From the NCBI GenBank assembly GCA_022559845.1, contig CM040123.1, positions 300,564,642-300,628,641 of the forward strand: a stretch of DNA of 64,000 nucleotides, in the 5' to 3' direction. Below the pieces are notes generated by a model. The model was not told the origin of the DNA. It saw nothing but the letters and a program-made list of their open reading frames with translations, and did not search any database. The stretch comes from Amorphophallus konjac. Its lineage: Eukaryota > Streptophyta > Magnoliopsida > Alismatales > Araceae. The position numbers and the translations under genes were made by a program. Shown one piece after another: positions 10,288 through 20,543 of this stretch (its first letter is position 1; each line of letters starts with the position of its first letter).

Positions 10288-11481
10288 ATGGCCGTCCCCC
10301 AAGACCATGCGTTCGATTGGTCATCCTTGGTGGCCGAATTCAATGCTTTCATGGCCCAACACCTGACCCCTAAGCCAACAATTGAGTCATTCCAGCGACC
10401 TATCGTGTCCACTGCCATCCTACCTAATGGGTTGCATACGGAAATCGACTTCATCAGTAGGGTGTCATCTAACTGTGTCTCACAAGACATAGTTGAGTCG
10501 CTCTCTAAGACCGGAGAGATTGTTCTCAATGGTGGCTTAGCATTTGTAGAGTTCCAATTGAGGTTCGGCCCCGTTCTTTATGACGATAGAGCATGGTGCA
10601 AGGTCGACACACTTGCTGGCCCATGCATCATTTTAGGGAAATATTGGATGGAAGAAAGGAGAGTGACCTTTGACCGAGATAGGAGGACATGTACCTTATA
10701 CCCACCTCACCTACCCGGCGAGTTCATCTTCCATGACGGCATTCAGCCGACCACCTCCGTGTCACTAACCACCCAGCCCCAGCGACCCGTGCCACCTCCG
10801 GACTCATGCCCACCACCTCTCCCGAAGCCCAACCATGTGGCCCCCTGTAGTGGGATTAGCCATTTCTCCGACCCGTGTCCTTCACTTTCCCCTACCTTAG
10901 AGGACAACCATTCGGAGGATGCCTCACCCGGGCCTATTCTAGTGAGTTATGAGGCTGACCAAGAGTTGGCCGAGGAGTACCTCGCTGATGTTTTGGGATT
11001 AGAGAGTGATCCAATAGAGGGCCAGAGACTGTTAGTCACCCCAATTCCACCGGTCATCCCGGACATGTCTGTCCCTCCCACTTTGTCCTCGGAGGACCCC
11101 ACCATCCTACTTATACCCGTCTCTCCTACAATAGCACAGCCGTTATTGACTACCGGACCTTTGTCGACACCTTTTGTAGACAAGGTATGGTTGGATTTCT
11201 GCCATGCATACGAGAGACCGCATCCGGACTTCCTTCTTGTCGTACTTCACATCAAACGTCTGGATTACATTCCCGTTACCCGCCTCCTGATCCTCCCGCT
11301 CTTTCATACCCGTGGGCGAGTCTTCTCAAACCGGCGACGGTTGGCGAGGGATGAAACTTACGACATCAAGTTGTGGGTCAGCTTATCCTTACACTTGGTA
11401 TATGCAGACGATGTCCACCATTTTTATAGAGTCTTCCTTAGTATTTCCCTTATGTTGGTGTTTCTTTGTCATCAATCATAG
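10288..11481 (+). CDS. element N ORF: retropepsin-like protein lacking a DTG/DSG triplet (397 aa)
   Basis: Open from at least 10105, but the ATG at 10288 (CACCACCATGG, a good plant start context, and past the leader hairpin) is the likelier start. The N-terminal part is unassigned (FDWSSLVAEFNAFMAQ). About residues 50-135 look like a retroviral-type protease: EIDFISRVSSNCVSQDIVE in place of the usual I-D-T/S-G...NFIS helix region, a glycine hairpin (IVLNGGLAFVEFQL), then CIILGKYWMEERRVTFD, matching the V-I-L-G-x-x-W-L...I-x-x-D pattern of gypsy proteases. The catalytic D-T/S-G is not there. The rest is Pro/Ser-rich, then a basic/aromatic tail. No zinc knuckle. It may be an inactive structural relic or a new role; the fold assignment is inference. 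Confidence 0.5.
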   Translation: MAVPQDHAFDWSSLVAEFNAFMAQHLTPKPTIESFQRPIVSTAILPNGLHTEIDFISRVSSNCVSQDIVESLSKTGEIVLNGGLAFVEFQLRFGPVLYDDRAWCKVDTLAGPCIILGKYWMEERRVTFDRDRRTCTLYPPHLPGEFIFHDGIQPTTSVSLTTQPQRPVPPPDSCPPPLPKPNHVAPCSGISHFSDPCPSLSPTLEDNHSEDASPGPILVSYEADQELAEEYLADVLGLESDPIEGQRLLVTPIPPVIPDMSVPPTLSSEDPTILLIPVSPTIAQPLLTTGPLSTPFVDKVWLDFCHAYERPHPDFLLVVLHIKRLDYIPVTRLLILPLFHTRGRVFSNRRRLARDETYDIKLWVSLSLHLVYADDVHHFYRVFLSISLMLVFLCHQS

Positions 11482-11972
11482 TAGTACTATGAGTGTCTAG
11501 GTTTGCCTAGGGTCATTTATGGCTTAGGGTCATGTGTGTTAGTCTTTGTTTCGTACAGTTCATGAGAGTTTGCATGTGTCGAGTCCAGTCAGTCTAAGGT
11601 CAACTCGCGATGTCAGTCCCTTCGAGTGCGAGGCAAGTCGAGTCCACTGCGTACGTTGTAGGCTTGCCAAAATTTGGGTTCAGCTCTATCTATGTGTCGG
11701 ATCTTGTCATATATAGGGATTCAACGGTGATTCCTAGTGAGTCATTGAGCTGCCTCTCCTTCCTTTGAGAGTGACCCCACCCCGGAGTGTCCACTTCTAG
11801 CCTCATTCCCATAGCAGCGTGAGCATATCGAATCTATACGGGATGAGTAGGTGACGGTAACCTGGAGTGGAGCGTACTCCGCGTAACTTGGTCGATGACG
11901 GATCCACCGGAGCCACACGAGTAGCCACACCCCTTACTCGATGGGGTCGAGTTCTTCCCACCCGGGGTGAAT
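11482..11972 (+). other. element N internal 3' non-coding part
   Basis: No supported gene. A clean polypurine tract is not obvious before the 3' LTR; the nearest purine run is GGGGTGAA at 11964-11971. The Met-rich or short frames here lack any recognisable motif. Confidence 0.5.
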
Positions 11973-14039
11973 TGGTGCAGACACATGTCGCAATACGCTT
12001 TGGTGGCCGAGGATACGCTAGGGCCCGCTTAGCTCGCGGATGACGTGGACGCATAGGCCGAGCCATCATCTTTATTTCACTTGTTTTTAGGCCATGTTGG
12101 GCCCTATTGTAGTCCATGTTGGACAATTGTGTTAAATATGGCAAATTGGCTAGGGTAGGTGTTGGGCTAGAGTTAATGGGCCTTTGGGCCTTAATTGGGC
12201 CAAAGGGGGCTTCAATGTGAACATGCCTAATGGGTTAGCATGCTAGGTATGAAAAGGGAAATGGGATGGAGGCTAGGTGGCTGGTGGAAGGTGGCTGCCC
12301 CCCCCCCCTTTCTTGGTCCAAGGTAGGCTACCTACCAAACCTGGACTTCCCACCTTCGAATCTTCAAAGGGAGGAAGCTTCCTTCCACTCCCCTTGGTCT
12401 CCCCCTCCCCCCCATGGTCCAAGGTGCACACCCCCTCACCCCTCCCTTCTCTCCCACGAAATTCCCAACCCCCACCCTTGCCATGCTCTATATAAGAGGA
12501 TGTATAGTGTCATTTGTAGAAAAAAATGAAGAATTAATGAAAGGTTTTTGCATTTTGTGCCAAGAGGAAGCCAAGGGCCCTCCTCCTCTCTCCTCTCTCC
12601 TCTCTCTCCCTTGCAGATGGATTTCTGCCAATTCTAGAGGTGTGAAGCCTCCCCCATCTCCCCTTCTCTGAGTGAGATGCTCAGCTCCGCCGCCGCCGCC
12701 GCCATCGTGCCGCCATCGCACCGCCACCGCCATCGCTGGAGTTCTGTCCAAATCATGACAGAACCTCAAATCCATAATTTTATATTTTTCTCTCGGTGTC
12801 TGATCGACCCCGAATTTTGAGGGTTTGCTCATCTTGTTATCCCCAATCTCCAGTTTAATTTTTGTGTCATTCGGCCACCGTTTGGTATTTTTCCCGTATT
12901 TTTGTTCTTCCCCCTAGTAATCTGCTAGTTTGCAGATCTGCGGGACAGTGTCCTGTTGTGGTATTTTTCCCACCCCCTTATCCCCTTCCAGAAAATCCCT
13001 AACAATTATCAAGTGTTCCTCACGTACCCCCCCTTCCACCATAATTCTTATGGAGTCTAGATATTTCATTTTCCCTTTGGTCAAAATTCCTTTTTAGGGT
13101 CAACTCAGTCTGTCCGGTGTGTCTGGCAGTCCGAGCCAGCAAAAACATTTGCGGCACAGTCATTTTCATTTTCAATCCATTCACTTTATTGGATGCAAAA
13201 AAAATATATGTTGTAGATCTATGACTCCTCTTTCCAACGGCACCAACCACGCCTCGATCCGCCTCCGGATCTGAGCACAACAATTCTAGTCGTGGAGGTG
13301 CACAAATCTGTTCCGTGAACAGACCAGCAGAGGCATTAGCAGAATAAATCTTCCAAAAATATCAAAGCGTAATTTCAGGAACCGCCACTTCAGGGAGTCG
13401 ACCAGGGACGTCCCTCCATCGTCCCAGCCAAGCTACGCCTTCAGAAGACCCAAGGAGGAGGACGTCCCTTTGGAAGCCATTACTTGCTGTCTTGTAACTC
13501 AGAACCGAGTCGGCAAAGCACCGAGTCGGCGCAGTACCGAGTCGGACCTGCAGCCCGATTCCACGCCGAGAGCCCTTCCGGCTTGCTGCCCGTCAATACA
13601 AAATAGGTCCTCCCGGGCCCCACTTGTATCCCTTTACCTCCCTGCGTGGAGTGGGCAAGAAATCACTATTGTAATTAGTGAATAATTATTTTTACCGGGA
13701 GTTACCGTACTTAGCCGGGGTCGTCTTCCCCAGGCCCGGAGCGTGGAGATACACTAACCACCCTCCTCGTAGGCACTTTGCTTATCTCGTATATGTTTGT
13801 ATGCCGCTGCTAGTGATAGGATATTAGCTCGCTTTACTTTCATCACCACTGCGAGAGAGAGCGAGACCCGTCCCGTGACCCGATCCGGGCATAAGAGAGA
13901 GCTGACCACCCTAGCTCACTGTCGGTTCCTCAACCGCACACGTCCAACACTTCCCTCGCTTAGGGACGATCGCGAGCTTGTTTAGAGTCCAAGGATTGCA
14001 TATCAAATTGGAGTCGAGTCCGCTGTCCGTCCCGCAGCA
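11973..14039 (+). repeat. element N 3' LTR (2067 bp)
   Basis: Starts TGGTGCAGACAC and ends CGCAGCA before TATCT. Same order of words as the 5' LTR (TATATAAG box at 12489-12496, CCG-rich run, GAGAGAG block), with many substitutions and small indels, so N is older than el-2 and el-3. Confidence 0.85.
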
Positions 14040-14044
14040 TATCT
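14040..14044 (+). repeat. target-site duplication of element N, right
   Basis: TATCT following LTR end GCAGCA; partner of 7891-7895. The extra ORF resumes here (ATATCTCTTCCAGCAGC). Confidence 0.8.
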
Positions 14045-15513
14045 CTTCCAGCAGCTCTACTACCCTTTCTGACGAAGAAGTTGACTACGATTCTTCATAG
14101 AGTGATGAAAGATCTTATGAGATAGTCAGGGAAGGGACAGTGACACCCTCTACGCTACTGAGTGGCATTTCAATATTCAGCCCTCCAAGATTGCTAGCAC
14201 CGTCATCTTGGGGAATATTGCAAGAGGAATTCGTCGGAATTGACATGGAAGTGGAGATAACCCCTCCTTTTGTTGCTTCATCTGTAGAATTAGTGTCTCC
14301 TATACGGGCATTTGAGGAGATGGACTCTGCGACCATGGTAAATTCTACCCGCCCTTTTGCTGAGCTGCACAGCTTTTTTTCCATTTCTCTTTGTCACCTT
14401 GGTGCTTATTGAAACTTTGTTCCAGGAACCTAGCGCAGCCGATCACCTCTCGGTACCATCTTCAGATGTCATCATTTCATCGGAGGCTTTAGATATATTG
14501 CCTCCTGTCACCATAGCTTCTCTAGAGGCGGTTATTGTACTCCGTCCTATGCCAGTGAAGATACAACCGACAGCTGAAGTATCATCACTAGAGTTAAGCT
14601 CGCTAGGAGAGAGTTCTGCTCTGGTGCCTGCTACAGAGTTGAGGGCGGAAGTGGATCATCTAGAGGCTCTCCCTTTGTTCCAGCGGCCTTAATGACCATT
14701 GCTCCTGATCTTACAGCTCCATCCGTGCAACTAATAGAGTCAGAGTCCATGTCGCCTCCGGCACTTGTGGAGGAGAAATCTTTAAAGAGTCCGGCGGAGC
14801 ATGAACAAACTGCTGAGGTGCCTGGTCCATCAGCTTTGGTGGTAATTCCATCTTATTCTTTCGAGCCAGACACTGGCTTATGGACATCCATAGACAGTGA
14901 AGTCACCTTTGATGTGGTGCCAGCAGCCTCTCTTGGCTTCTCATCATCAGACGATTTTGTCTGGCAGCATTTGGAGATGCTACGCTGGGTAGTAGAATCT
15001 CAGCCGACACTATCTTATCTTCAATTGAAGGAAGTGGCTGAGTGGTTGACAGTTGTTCTATAGGCATTATACTGTCCTTTAGAGATATGGACCCAGCGGG
15101 TGCTATTTTTGCTAAAATTTGTGAATCGTCGAGACTTTCTCGAGCGGACAATGAACGATCGGCTGACGGCCCTTAAATTATAGAAGGCGGATTGCAGGAC
15201 AGAGCTAGAGTCATTGAATTCTGATCTCCAGAAGTATAGAGCCCAAGTCGAAGCTTCAGTCGCTCGCGCACAATTCTTGCGTAGCCGACGGGAGGAGCTT
15301 CGAGCTGAATCGAATGTTGTTGAGGCTGAGATACCACTGCTGGAGTCGGTAGAGGCCCAGGGTGTTAAGGAGACCGCATTGCTGGAAGGTCGAGTTGCAT
15401 CTTTGCAGAACGAGATGACTCGTATTCAGGAGGTGGAAGTTCAATTTTGTGAACTGAGGGCGGCTCCACATGTCGGGCTTCTTGACTTTGAAGATATCTT
15501 TCGGCAATCTTAG
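14040..15513 (+). pseudogene. extra ORF, C-terminal exons, copy 1
   Basis: Continues the extra ORF after the N insertion. First a Ser/Asp/Glu-rich segment (SSSSTTLSDEEVDYDSS). A probable intron runs from GTAAATTCTACC (14338) to TTGTTCCAG (about 14424). A Pro/Ser/Val-rich stretch follows, then a charged helix-forming end (SDLQKYRAQVEAS, RSRREELRAESNVVEAEIPLLE, REELR heptads) that should form a coiled coil, ending FEDIFRQS. Copy 2 (22381-23862) is very similar. Breaks: TAG at 14098-14100, a frame change near 14690, TAG at 15061-15063 and TAG at 15181-15183. Function unknown. Confidence 0.55.
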
Positions 15514-15855
15514 CCGATCCTCTTTTTGTATCTCATCCCCCTTGAAGGGCCCCAATTGTCTTTATCCCCCTTTTTGTAATGAAAAACTATCTTTCCTTTA
15601 ACATCTTCGGTGCCCATCTCCACCTCTTTATTCTGTAATAATTTGCAGCAATTTTGGTAACTCCTATGGAAACATACCCGTATCTGTACCGCAGGAGTGC
15701 GCCCACTCTTTCAAGGAAAGTGTGGGGGAATCGTTCCACCGCGTGACTGGATTCCAAGAGTTGCCAAATCTGAACATTAGCATAAGTGTATGTTTTATCA
15801 GCCAAAAGGTACCGAATGTAGGAATGTTTGCTGATGTGTGGATAAAGAGTTCATA
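15514..15855 (+). other. 3' flank of extra ORF, copy 1
   Basis: T-rich non-coding text (CTCATCCCCC, TTTTTGTAATGAAAAAC) shared with 23863-24205. No gene seen. It could hold a 3' UTR and poly(A) site for the + strand ORF. Confidence 0.4.
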
Positions 15856-16857
15856 TGTTTCATTGAAATAGACAAAAGGTCTATTTTGAATAAGTTTTAG
15901 CATTGCTCAAGGCGAAGTGTCGTATGGTCAATGGAAGTTTCATCATTGGCATTGGGTCTATATCGATTCAAAAAATGGATGAGTTTCATCAGAATAGACG
16001 GAAGGTCTATTCCGGGTGGATTCCATTATCGATCCAGGCGATGATACCTTGTGATCGACAGAAGACTTCATCATCAGCATTGGGTTTATGCCAATACAAG
16101 GAGGTAGTTAAGTTTCATCTGAGTAGGCAGAAGGTCTATTCTAAATAGGTTTCATTATCGATCCAGGCAATGATGCCTTGCGACCGATTGAAGATTTCAT
16201 CATCAGCTTTGGGTTTATGCCGACGCTAGGAGGTTGATAAGTTTCATCAGAGTAGATGGAAGGTCTATTCTGGATAGGTTTTATTATCAGTCCGGGCGAT
16301 GATGCCTTGTGACCGACAGAAGGTTTCATCATCAGCATTGGGTTTATGCCGATGCAAGGAGGTAGATAACTTTCATCAGAGTAGATGGAAGGCCTATTCT
16401 GGATAGGTTTCATTATCGATCTGGGCGATGATGCCTTGTGACTAACAGAAGGTTTCATCATCAGCATTGGGTTTATGCCAACACAAGGAGGTAGATAAGT
16501 TTCATCAGAGTAGACGGAAGGTCTATTCTGGATAGGTGTCATTATCGATCCGGGCGATGATGCCTTGTGACCGATAGAAGGTTTCATCATCAGCATTAGG
16601 TTTATGCCGATGCAAGAAAAAAATGGATATGTTTCATCAGAACAGACAGAAGATCTATTCTGTATATGTTTCATTATCGATCCAGGCGATGATGCCTTGT
16701 GACCGACAGAAGGTTTCATCATCAGCATTAGGTTTATGCCGATGCAAGGAAAAAAATGGATACGTTTCATCAGAACAGACAGAAGGTCTATTCCGGATGG
16801 GTTTTAGCATCGATCTAGGTGATGACACCCTAGGATCGACAGAAAGTTTCATCATTG
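15856..16857 (+). repeat. ~129-bp tandem repeat, block 1 (about 7.7 units)
   Basis: Units contain GTTTCATCATCAGCATTGGG, TATGCCGATGCAAGG, GGAAGGTCTATTCTGG and ATCGATCCGGGCGATGATG. TTTCATCATC starts at 16324, 16453, 16582 and 16714, giving a 129-132-bp period. Reverse-strand open frames with repeated H-K-A-S-S-P-G-S-I-M-K-P-I text come from the repeat and are not genes. Known background: Tat-lineage gypsy elements often carry tandem repeats between pol and the 3' LTR; these lie on that side of the gypsy pol at 25984-26450. Confidence 0.85.
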
Positions 16858-17540
16858 GTGGGACAACCGGTGGAAGTGTCGCCAAGAGGTATAGCATGTA
16901 TTTTACATTTTTTTGTAACCACATTACTGACCCAAGTGCCCCTTCGGATTTTCACCGGAGTCAGCCCCCTCTTGCTTTTACCCACACGCCCTTTCGAGTT
17001 TTCACGTGGCGGAGTACCCGATTTTACCTGCAGTGCCCCTTCGGGTTTTCGCCACAGCTGGGTTATAACCCTTTTTACCCTTGTCCAGGATTTCTGAACA
17101 AGTCCGGCGGGGCACCTCTATTTTAAGCCCCATTTTCTTCTTCATTTTTTTTGTAACGTTTGAAGTTGCATGTTGCCTTTCGAACATGTAAAAGAGTTCA
17201 TCGTTGATGTGGGGATTAACATCAACGCAAAGAAAATAGGGTTTCATCATCTATCCGGACGGAAGGTCTGGATTGATGTCGGTATGCAGCAGCTTCGATG
17301 CGAATTCGTTCGACGAAAATGTATAAGTGTTATCATTGATGTGGGGGTAAACACCAACGCAAAGGAGAATAAGGTTTCATCATCTATCCGGACGGAAGGT
17401 CTGAATTGATGCGGTATGCAGCAGCTTAGGCGGAAAGCCGTTTGCCACAAATGGGTGAGTTTCATCATTGATGTGGGGATTAACATCAACGTAAAGGAAT
17501 CTACGTTTTCATCATCTACCTGGACGAAAGGTCCGAATCT
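16858..17540 (+). repeat. spacer plus ~130-bp tandem repeat (three units), block 1
   Basis: A 330-bp spacer (GTGCCCCTTCGG words, GGGTTATAACCC) leads into about three units of a second repeat: TTGATGTGGGGATTAACATC, GGTTTCATCATCTATCCGG, ACGGAAGGTC, TGCAGCAGCTT. TTTCATCATC falls at 17240, 17368 and 17504. The unit shares TTTCATCATC and GGAAGGTC with the 129-bp repeat, so the two families may have one origin. Copies at 21281-21940 and 25208-25890. Confidence 0.75.
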
Positions 17541-18215
17541 ATGGCTTTTGCCCGTATCGGGCATTCATTAGGAGGGAAGACAGAACCCCGACATATTATC
17601 AGCATACGTCTTGGTTGTTTGTTCTGATGAATATCCATAGGTTGACCCTTGACAACTCTGTAGCAAGTATTCTGGACAAGCCCATGTTTATGTCTTTTCA
17701 TTATGCTGACGGCTGGGGTATCGACCACCTCGGCTTATATCATTGTCTTGTTTCCCGCGGCCTTGTGGACCTGGCTGATCTGGCCGAAAAGTGTAAGAAG
17801 ATTGGCGACATTTGCTGGCTTGTTCGGGAGGCGGCATCCCAAAGCAAGGAGGTGGCTTATCACTATTGGCCCCTCTCATCTTTCTATAATGGCCCGGCAG
17901 GTAACATTTTCTCCGGTCGACATGCTACTTGTCTCATTCCTTGACCGCCCCCTTTTTTTATAACGATATACGTTCTCTTTAGCAGATAGACCAGACATAA
18001 AATAGTAGGGACTTTACAGGAAAATTATTTCCCAGGCCCAGAAGCCTGAATATTTTGACATTCCTGCACCAGCGCCAACCACTACTCCACTGCCTCCTGG
18101 CAGAAAGAGGGCGGCTTCTTTGCTGAAAGTTGCCTTGGGACGGGCGAAGAAAGCTCAGAAAGCCTCATTGAAGTAGCCATCCTCTGCAGCTGATGTAATT
18201 GAGATTCCTTTGCAT
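17541..18215 (+). pseudogene. upstream part of extra ORF (probable exons), copy 2
   Basis: Leads straight into 18216. An open stretch at about 17700-17893 ends in ATGGCCCGGCAG followed by GTAACATTTTC, which looks like a splice donor. A second stretch at about 18030-18177 reads as basic, Pro-rich protein (PLPPGRKRAASLLKVALGRA) up to a TAG. No copy of this segment exists in the left half, where el-1 cut it off. No domain is recognised. Confidence 0.35.
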
Positions 18216-18812
18216 CTCGTGCCATCATATGAACAGTTGTCGCTCAGCAGGAGACTACCCAGCAAGCAGCCAAAGGTAATGCTATCTTTCTTTGCAGACT
18301 ATAAGGTTATTTCTTCCACGGCACCTTCATTCATCATTTTTTTTGACATTTTCTCCATTGGGTGACAGCTCAAGAAACAGTTGCTGCTATTGTGAATATC
18401 GAGGAGAACGCCAAGGCAACGGAGGATGTGCAACCCCCCGCCGCGGTCATGGTGGAGGCAACTTAGACAGCTGGGGCTATAGGGGAGAATCTCCCCATTG
18501 TTTAGAAAGACGTCAGACTTCCTCCCCCCATGCCGGCTAGTGAGGCCGAAGGTGAGCCAAGTGACTCTGATCTTTCTGAATCTTCTTTCCCTGATGATCT
18601 TTTGACCCTGCCCTATGCATCTCTTTGTGATGTAGTGGCCGAAGTAGTCAGTACTGAGGCTAGGACACCTGTTGTGGACGTCCCTTTGCAGGAAGAAGGA
18701 CATAAAACTGTGTTGAAGAAGGGTGCTATCCCATGGCGGCGTGTGATCACCCGCTCAGCAGCTCGTAAGGCAACAGAAGCGGCAGGCCAACTCGAGCCTA
18801 GTGTAGATATCT
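18216..18812 (+). pseudogene. extra ORF, middle exons, copy 2
   Basis: Begins TCTCGTGCCATCATATG, the site that el-1 hit in copy 1. A probable intron runs from GTAATGCTATC (18273) to TGACAG (about 18368). Coding text after it has TAG stops at 18464 and 18505, then is open from 18530 through the N insertion point; the apparent C-terminus (RTHAAIRFGGRGYAGARLARR, broken here for length) lies in N's LTR. Acidic and Ser-rich, then basic (WRRVITRSAARKATEAAG). Unknown function. Confidence 0.5.
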
Positions 18813-19193
18813 TGGTGCGGACACATGCCGCAATACGCTTTGGTGGCCGAGGATATGCCGGGGCCCGCTTAGCTCGCCGATGACATGGACGCATCGGCCG
18901 AGTCATCATCTTTATTTCACTTATTTTTAGGCCATGTTGGGCCCTACTGTAGTCCATATTGGACAATTGTGTTAAATATGGCAAATGGGCTAGGCTAGGT
19001 GTTGGGCTAGAGTTAATGGGCCTTTGGGCCGTAATTGGGCCAAAGGGGGCTTCAATGTGAACATGCCTAATGGGTTAGCATGCTAGGTATGAAAAGGGAA
19101 ATGGGATGGAGGCTAGATGGCTGGTGGAAGGTGCTGCCCCCCGCTTTCTTGGTCCAAGGTAGGCTACCTACCAAACTTGGACTTCCCACCTTT
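18813..19193 (+). repeat. element N LTR fragment (5' part), copy 2
   Basis: Starts TGGTGCGGACAC after TATCT exactly like 7896, and follows the N LTR to GGACTTCCCACCTTT, where it breaks off. So N sat at the same target in copy 2 before the rearrangement. Confidence 0.8.
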
Positions 19194-20035
19194 TAGTGCG
19201 GTGGGGTTCCCCCGCATGTGAGTGGCCTCCCTTGAGTTCCCGTCTTGAGGGGATGGTCTCGGCAGTTTGTGGCCTACCTCGATATTCGTGTTACCGTGGT
19301 TTTAGACCTAGTCAAGATTTTAAGTTGGTTGGCCCTGACGGCCCAACCTTCATGCGTTTCTTCGATGTAGCTCGCCTTTCTTAGGCCGCTAGAAGTCGTT
19401 TTGACTTAGGTCAATGTTTTAGGGCGGTTAGTGTGGCGGTTGTCTCTTGGACCATCTAGTCCGTGTAGCGGATCTATATTAGACCGCTTTGGTGGTTTGA
19501 CTAAATAGGTCAGTTCCGGGTTGATTGGGTTTAGCGGCCTAATCCTTGATCGCTATAGTGACCTAGCGGCCCATTCTATGACCGCCAGCGTATGTTTCTC
19601 TGCTTAATTCCTGCGTGTTGTTTCCCGATGTGTTGGTTTCCAAGTGCCTCGGCTTGACCTCGTGGTTTGCCCATTGTCCCATGGATGCCTTTTGAAGTCC
19701 TATGAGGGCTATAACCATGTTATCAGATAGCCAGGCGTACCCTACTATTGGGTAGGTTTCTGTATCGCTTCAGAGTCATTATTTAGGTCCTTGTCAACCC
19801 GGTGTGACCCAGTGATTGACAAGTGACCTTGTGTATGTCTCGACTATTCTGGATAGCTCAAGACAGTGGTTCTGGACGCCTAGAGATACTATCCTACCTC
19901 GGTCTGTGTGTCCAGGTGCTTTGAGGGTCTTGAAGCTCCCTCAGGTCTCTGTGAGTCGTTTTATATGGTTATGTGGATATGTCGTTTCCTCTTTTACAAT
20001 TGTCTGCACTCAGAGAATAGGTTTCATTATTCTCT
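19194..20035 (+). other. 842-bp segment of unknown origin
   Basis: No match to any other part of the window by eye and no convincing gene; frames are short. It is rich in GCGGTC, GCGGCCTA and ACCGCTT words, which suggests an imperfect internal repeat. It lies between two copies of the extra-ORF/N-LTR junction, so it was probably brought in with the local rearrangement. Confidence 0.4.
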
Positions 20036-20543
20036 AAGAAGGACATAAAACTGTATTGAAGAAAGGTGCTATCCCAGTGTGTCGTGTGATCACCCGCTCA
20101 GTAGCTCGTAAGGCAACAGAAGCGGCAGGCCAACTCGAGCCTAGTGTAGATATCTTGGTGCGGACACACGCCGCAATACGCTTTGGTGGCCGAGGATACG
20201 CCGGGGCCCGCTTAGGTCACGGATGACGTGGATGCATCGTCCGAGCCATCATCTTTATTTCACTTATTTTTAGCCTATGTTGGGCCCTATTGTAGTCCAT
20301 GTTGGACAATTGTGTTAAATATGGCAAATGGGCTAGGCTAGGTGTTGGGCTAGAGTTAATGGGCCTTTGGGCCTTAATTGGGCCAAAGGGCCTTCAATGT
20401 AAGCTTGCGTAATGGGTTAGCATGCTAGGTATGAAAAGGGAAATGGGATGGAGGCTAGGTGGCTGGTGGAAGGTGGAAGGTGGCTGCCCCCCCCCCTTTC
20501 TTGGTCCAAGGTAGGCTACCTACCAAACTTGGACTTCCCACCT
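20036..20543 (+). repeat. second copy of extra-ORF end plus N LTR start
   Basis: Repeats 18693-19193: AAGAAGGACATAAAACTG, the basic exon, TATCT at 20151-20155, then N LTR from 20156 to GGACTTCCCACCT. It ends within 2 bp of the place where the first copy ends. Confidence 0.8.

Larger units (their letters stand above)
7896..14039 (+). mobile_element. element N: LTR retrotransposon without pol (6.1 kb)
   Basis: Two direct repeats of 2051 and 2067 bp bracket about 2.0 kb of internal DNA. Supporting marks: a 5-bp TATCT duplication at both outer edges, ends TG...CA, a TATATAAG box at matching places in both LTRs, and TGGTATCAGAAC three bases after the 5' LTR (a one-base variant of the usual initiator-Met primer site). 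The internal part has one intact ORF (10288-11481) and no RT, integrase or RNase H, so it is non-autonomous, of the LARD or TR-GAG kind. The LTRs have clearly diverged from each other, with indels. Lineage is not certain; gypsy is more likely than copia from the ORF. Confidence 0.82.

Noticed and set aside
17002..17955. Several overlapping 60-110-aa frames near the extra ORF start
   Set aside because: They overlap in several frames; only the two stretches with splice-like borders (about 17700-17893 and 18030-18177) were kept, at low confidence.
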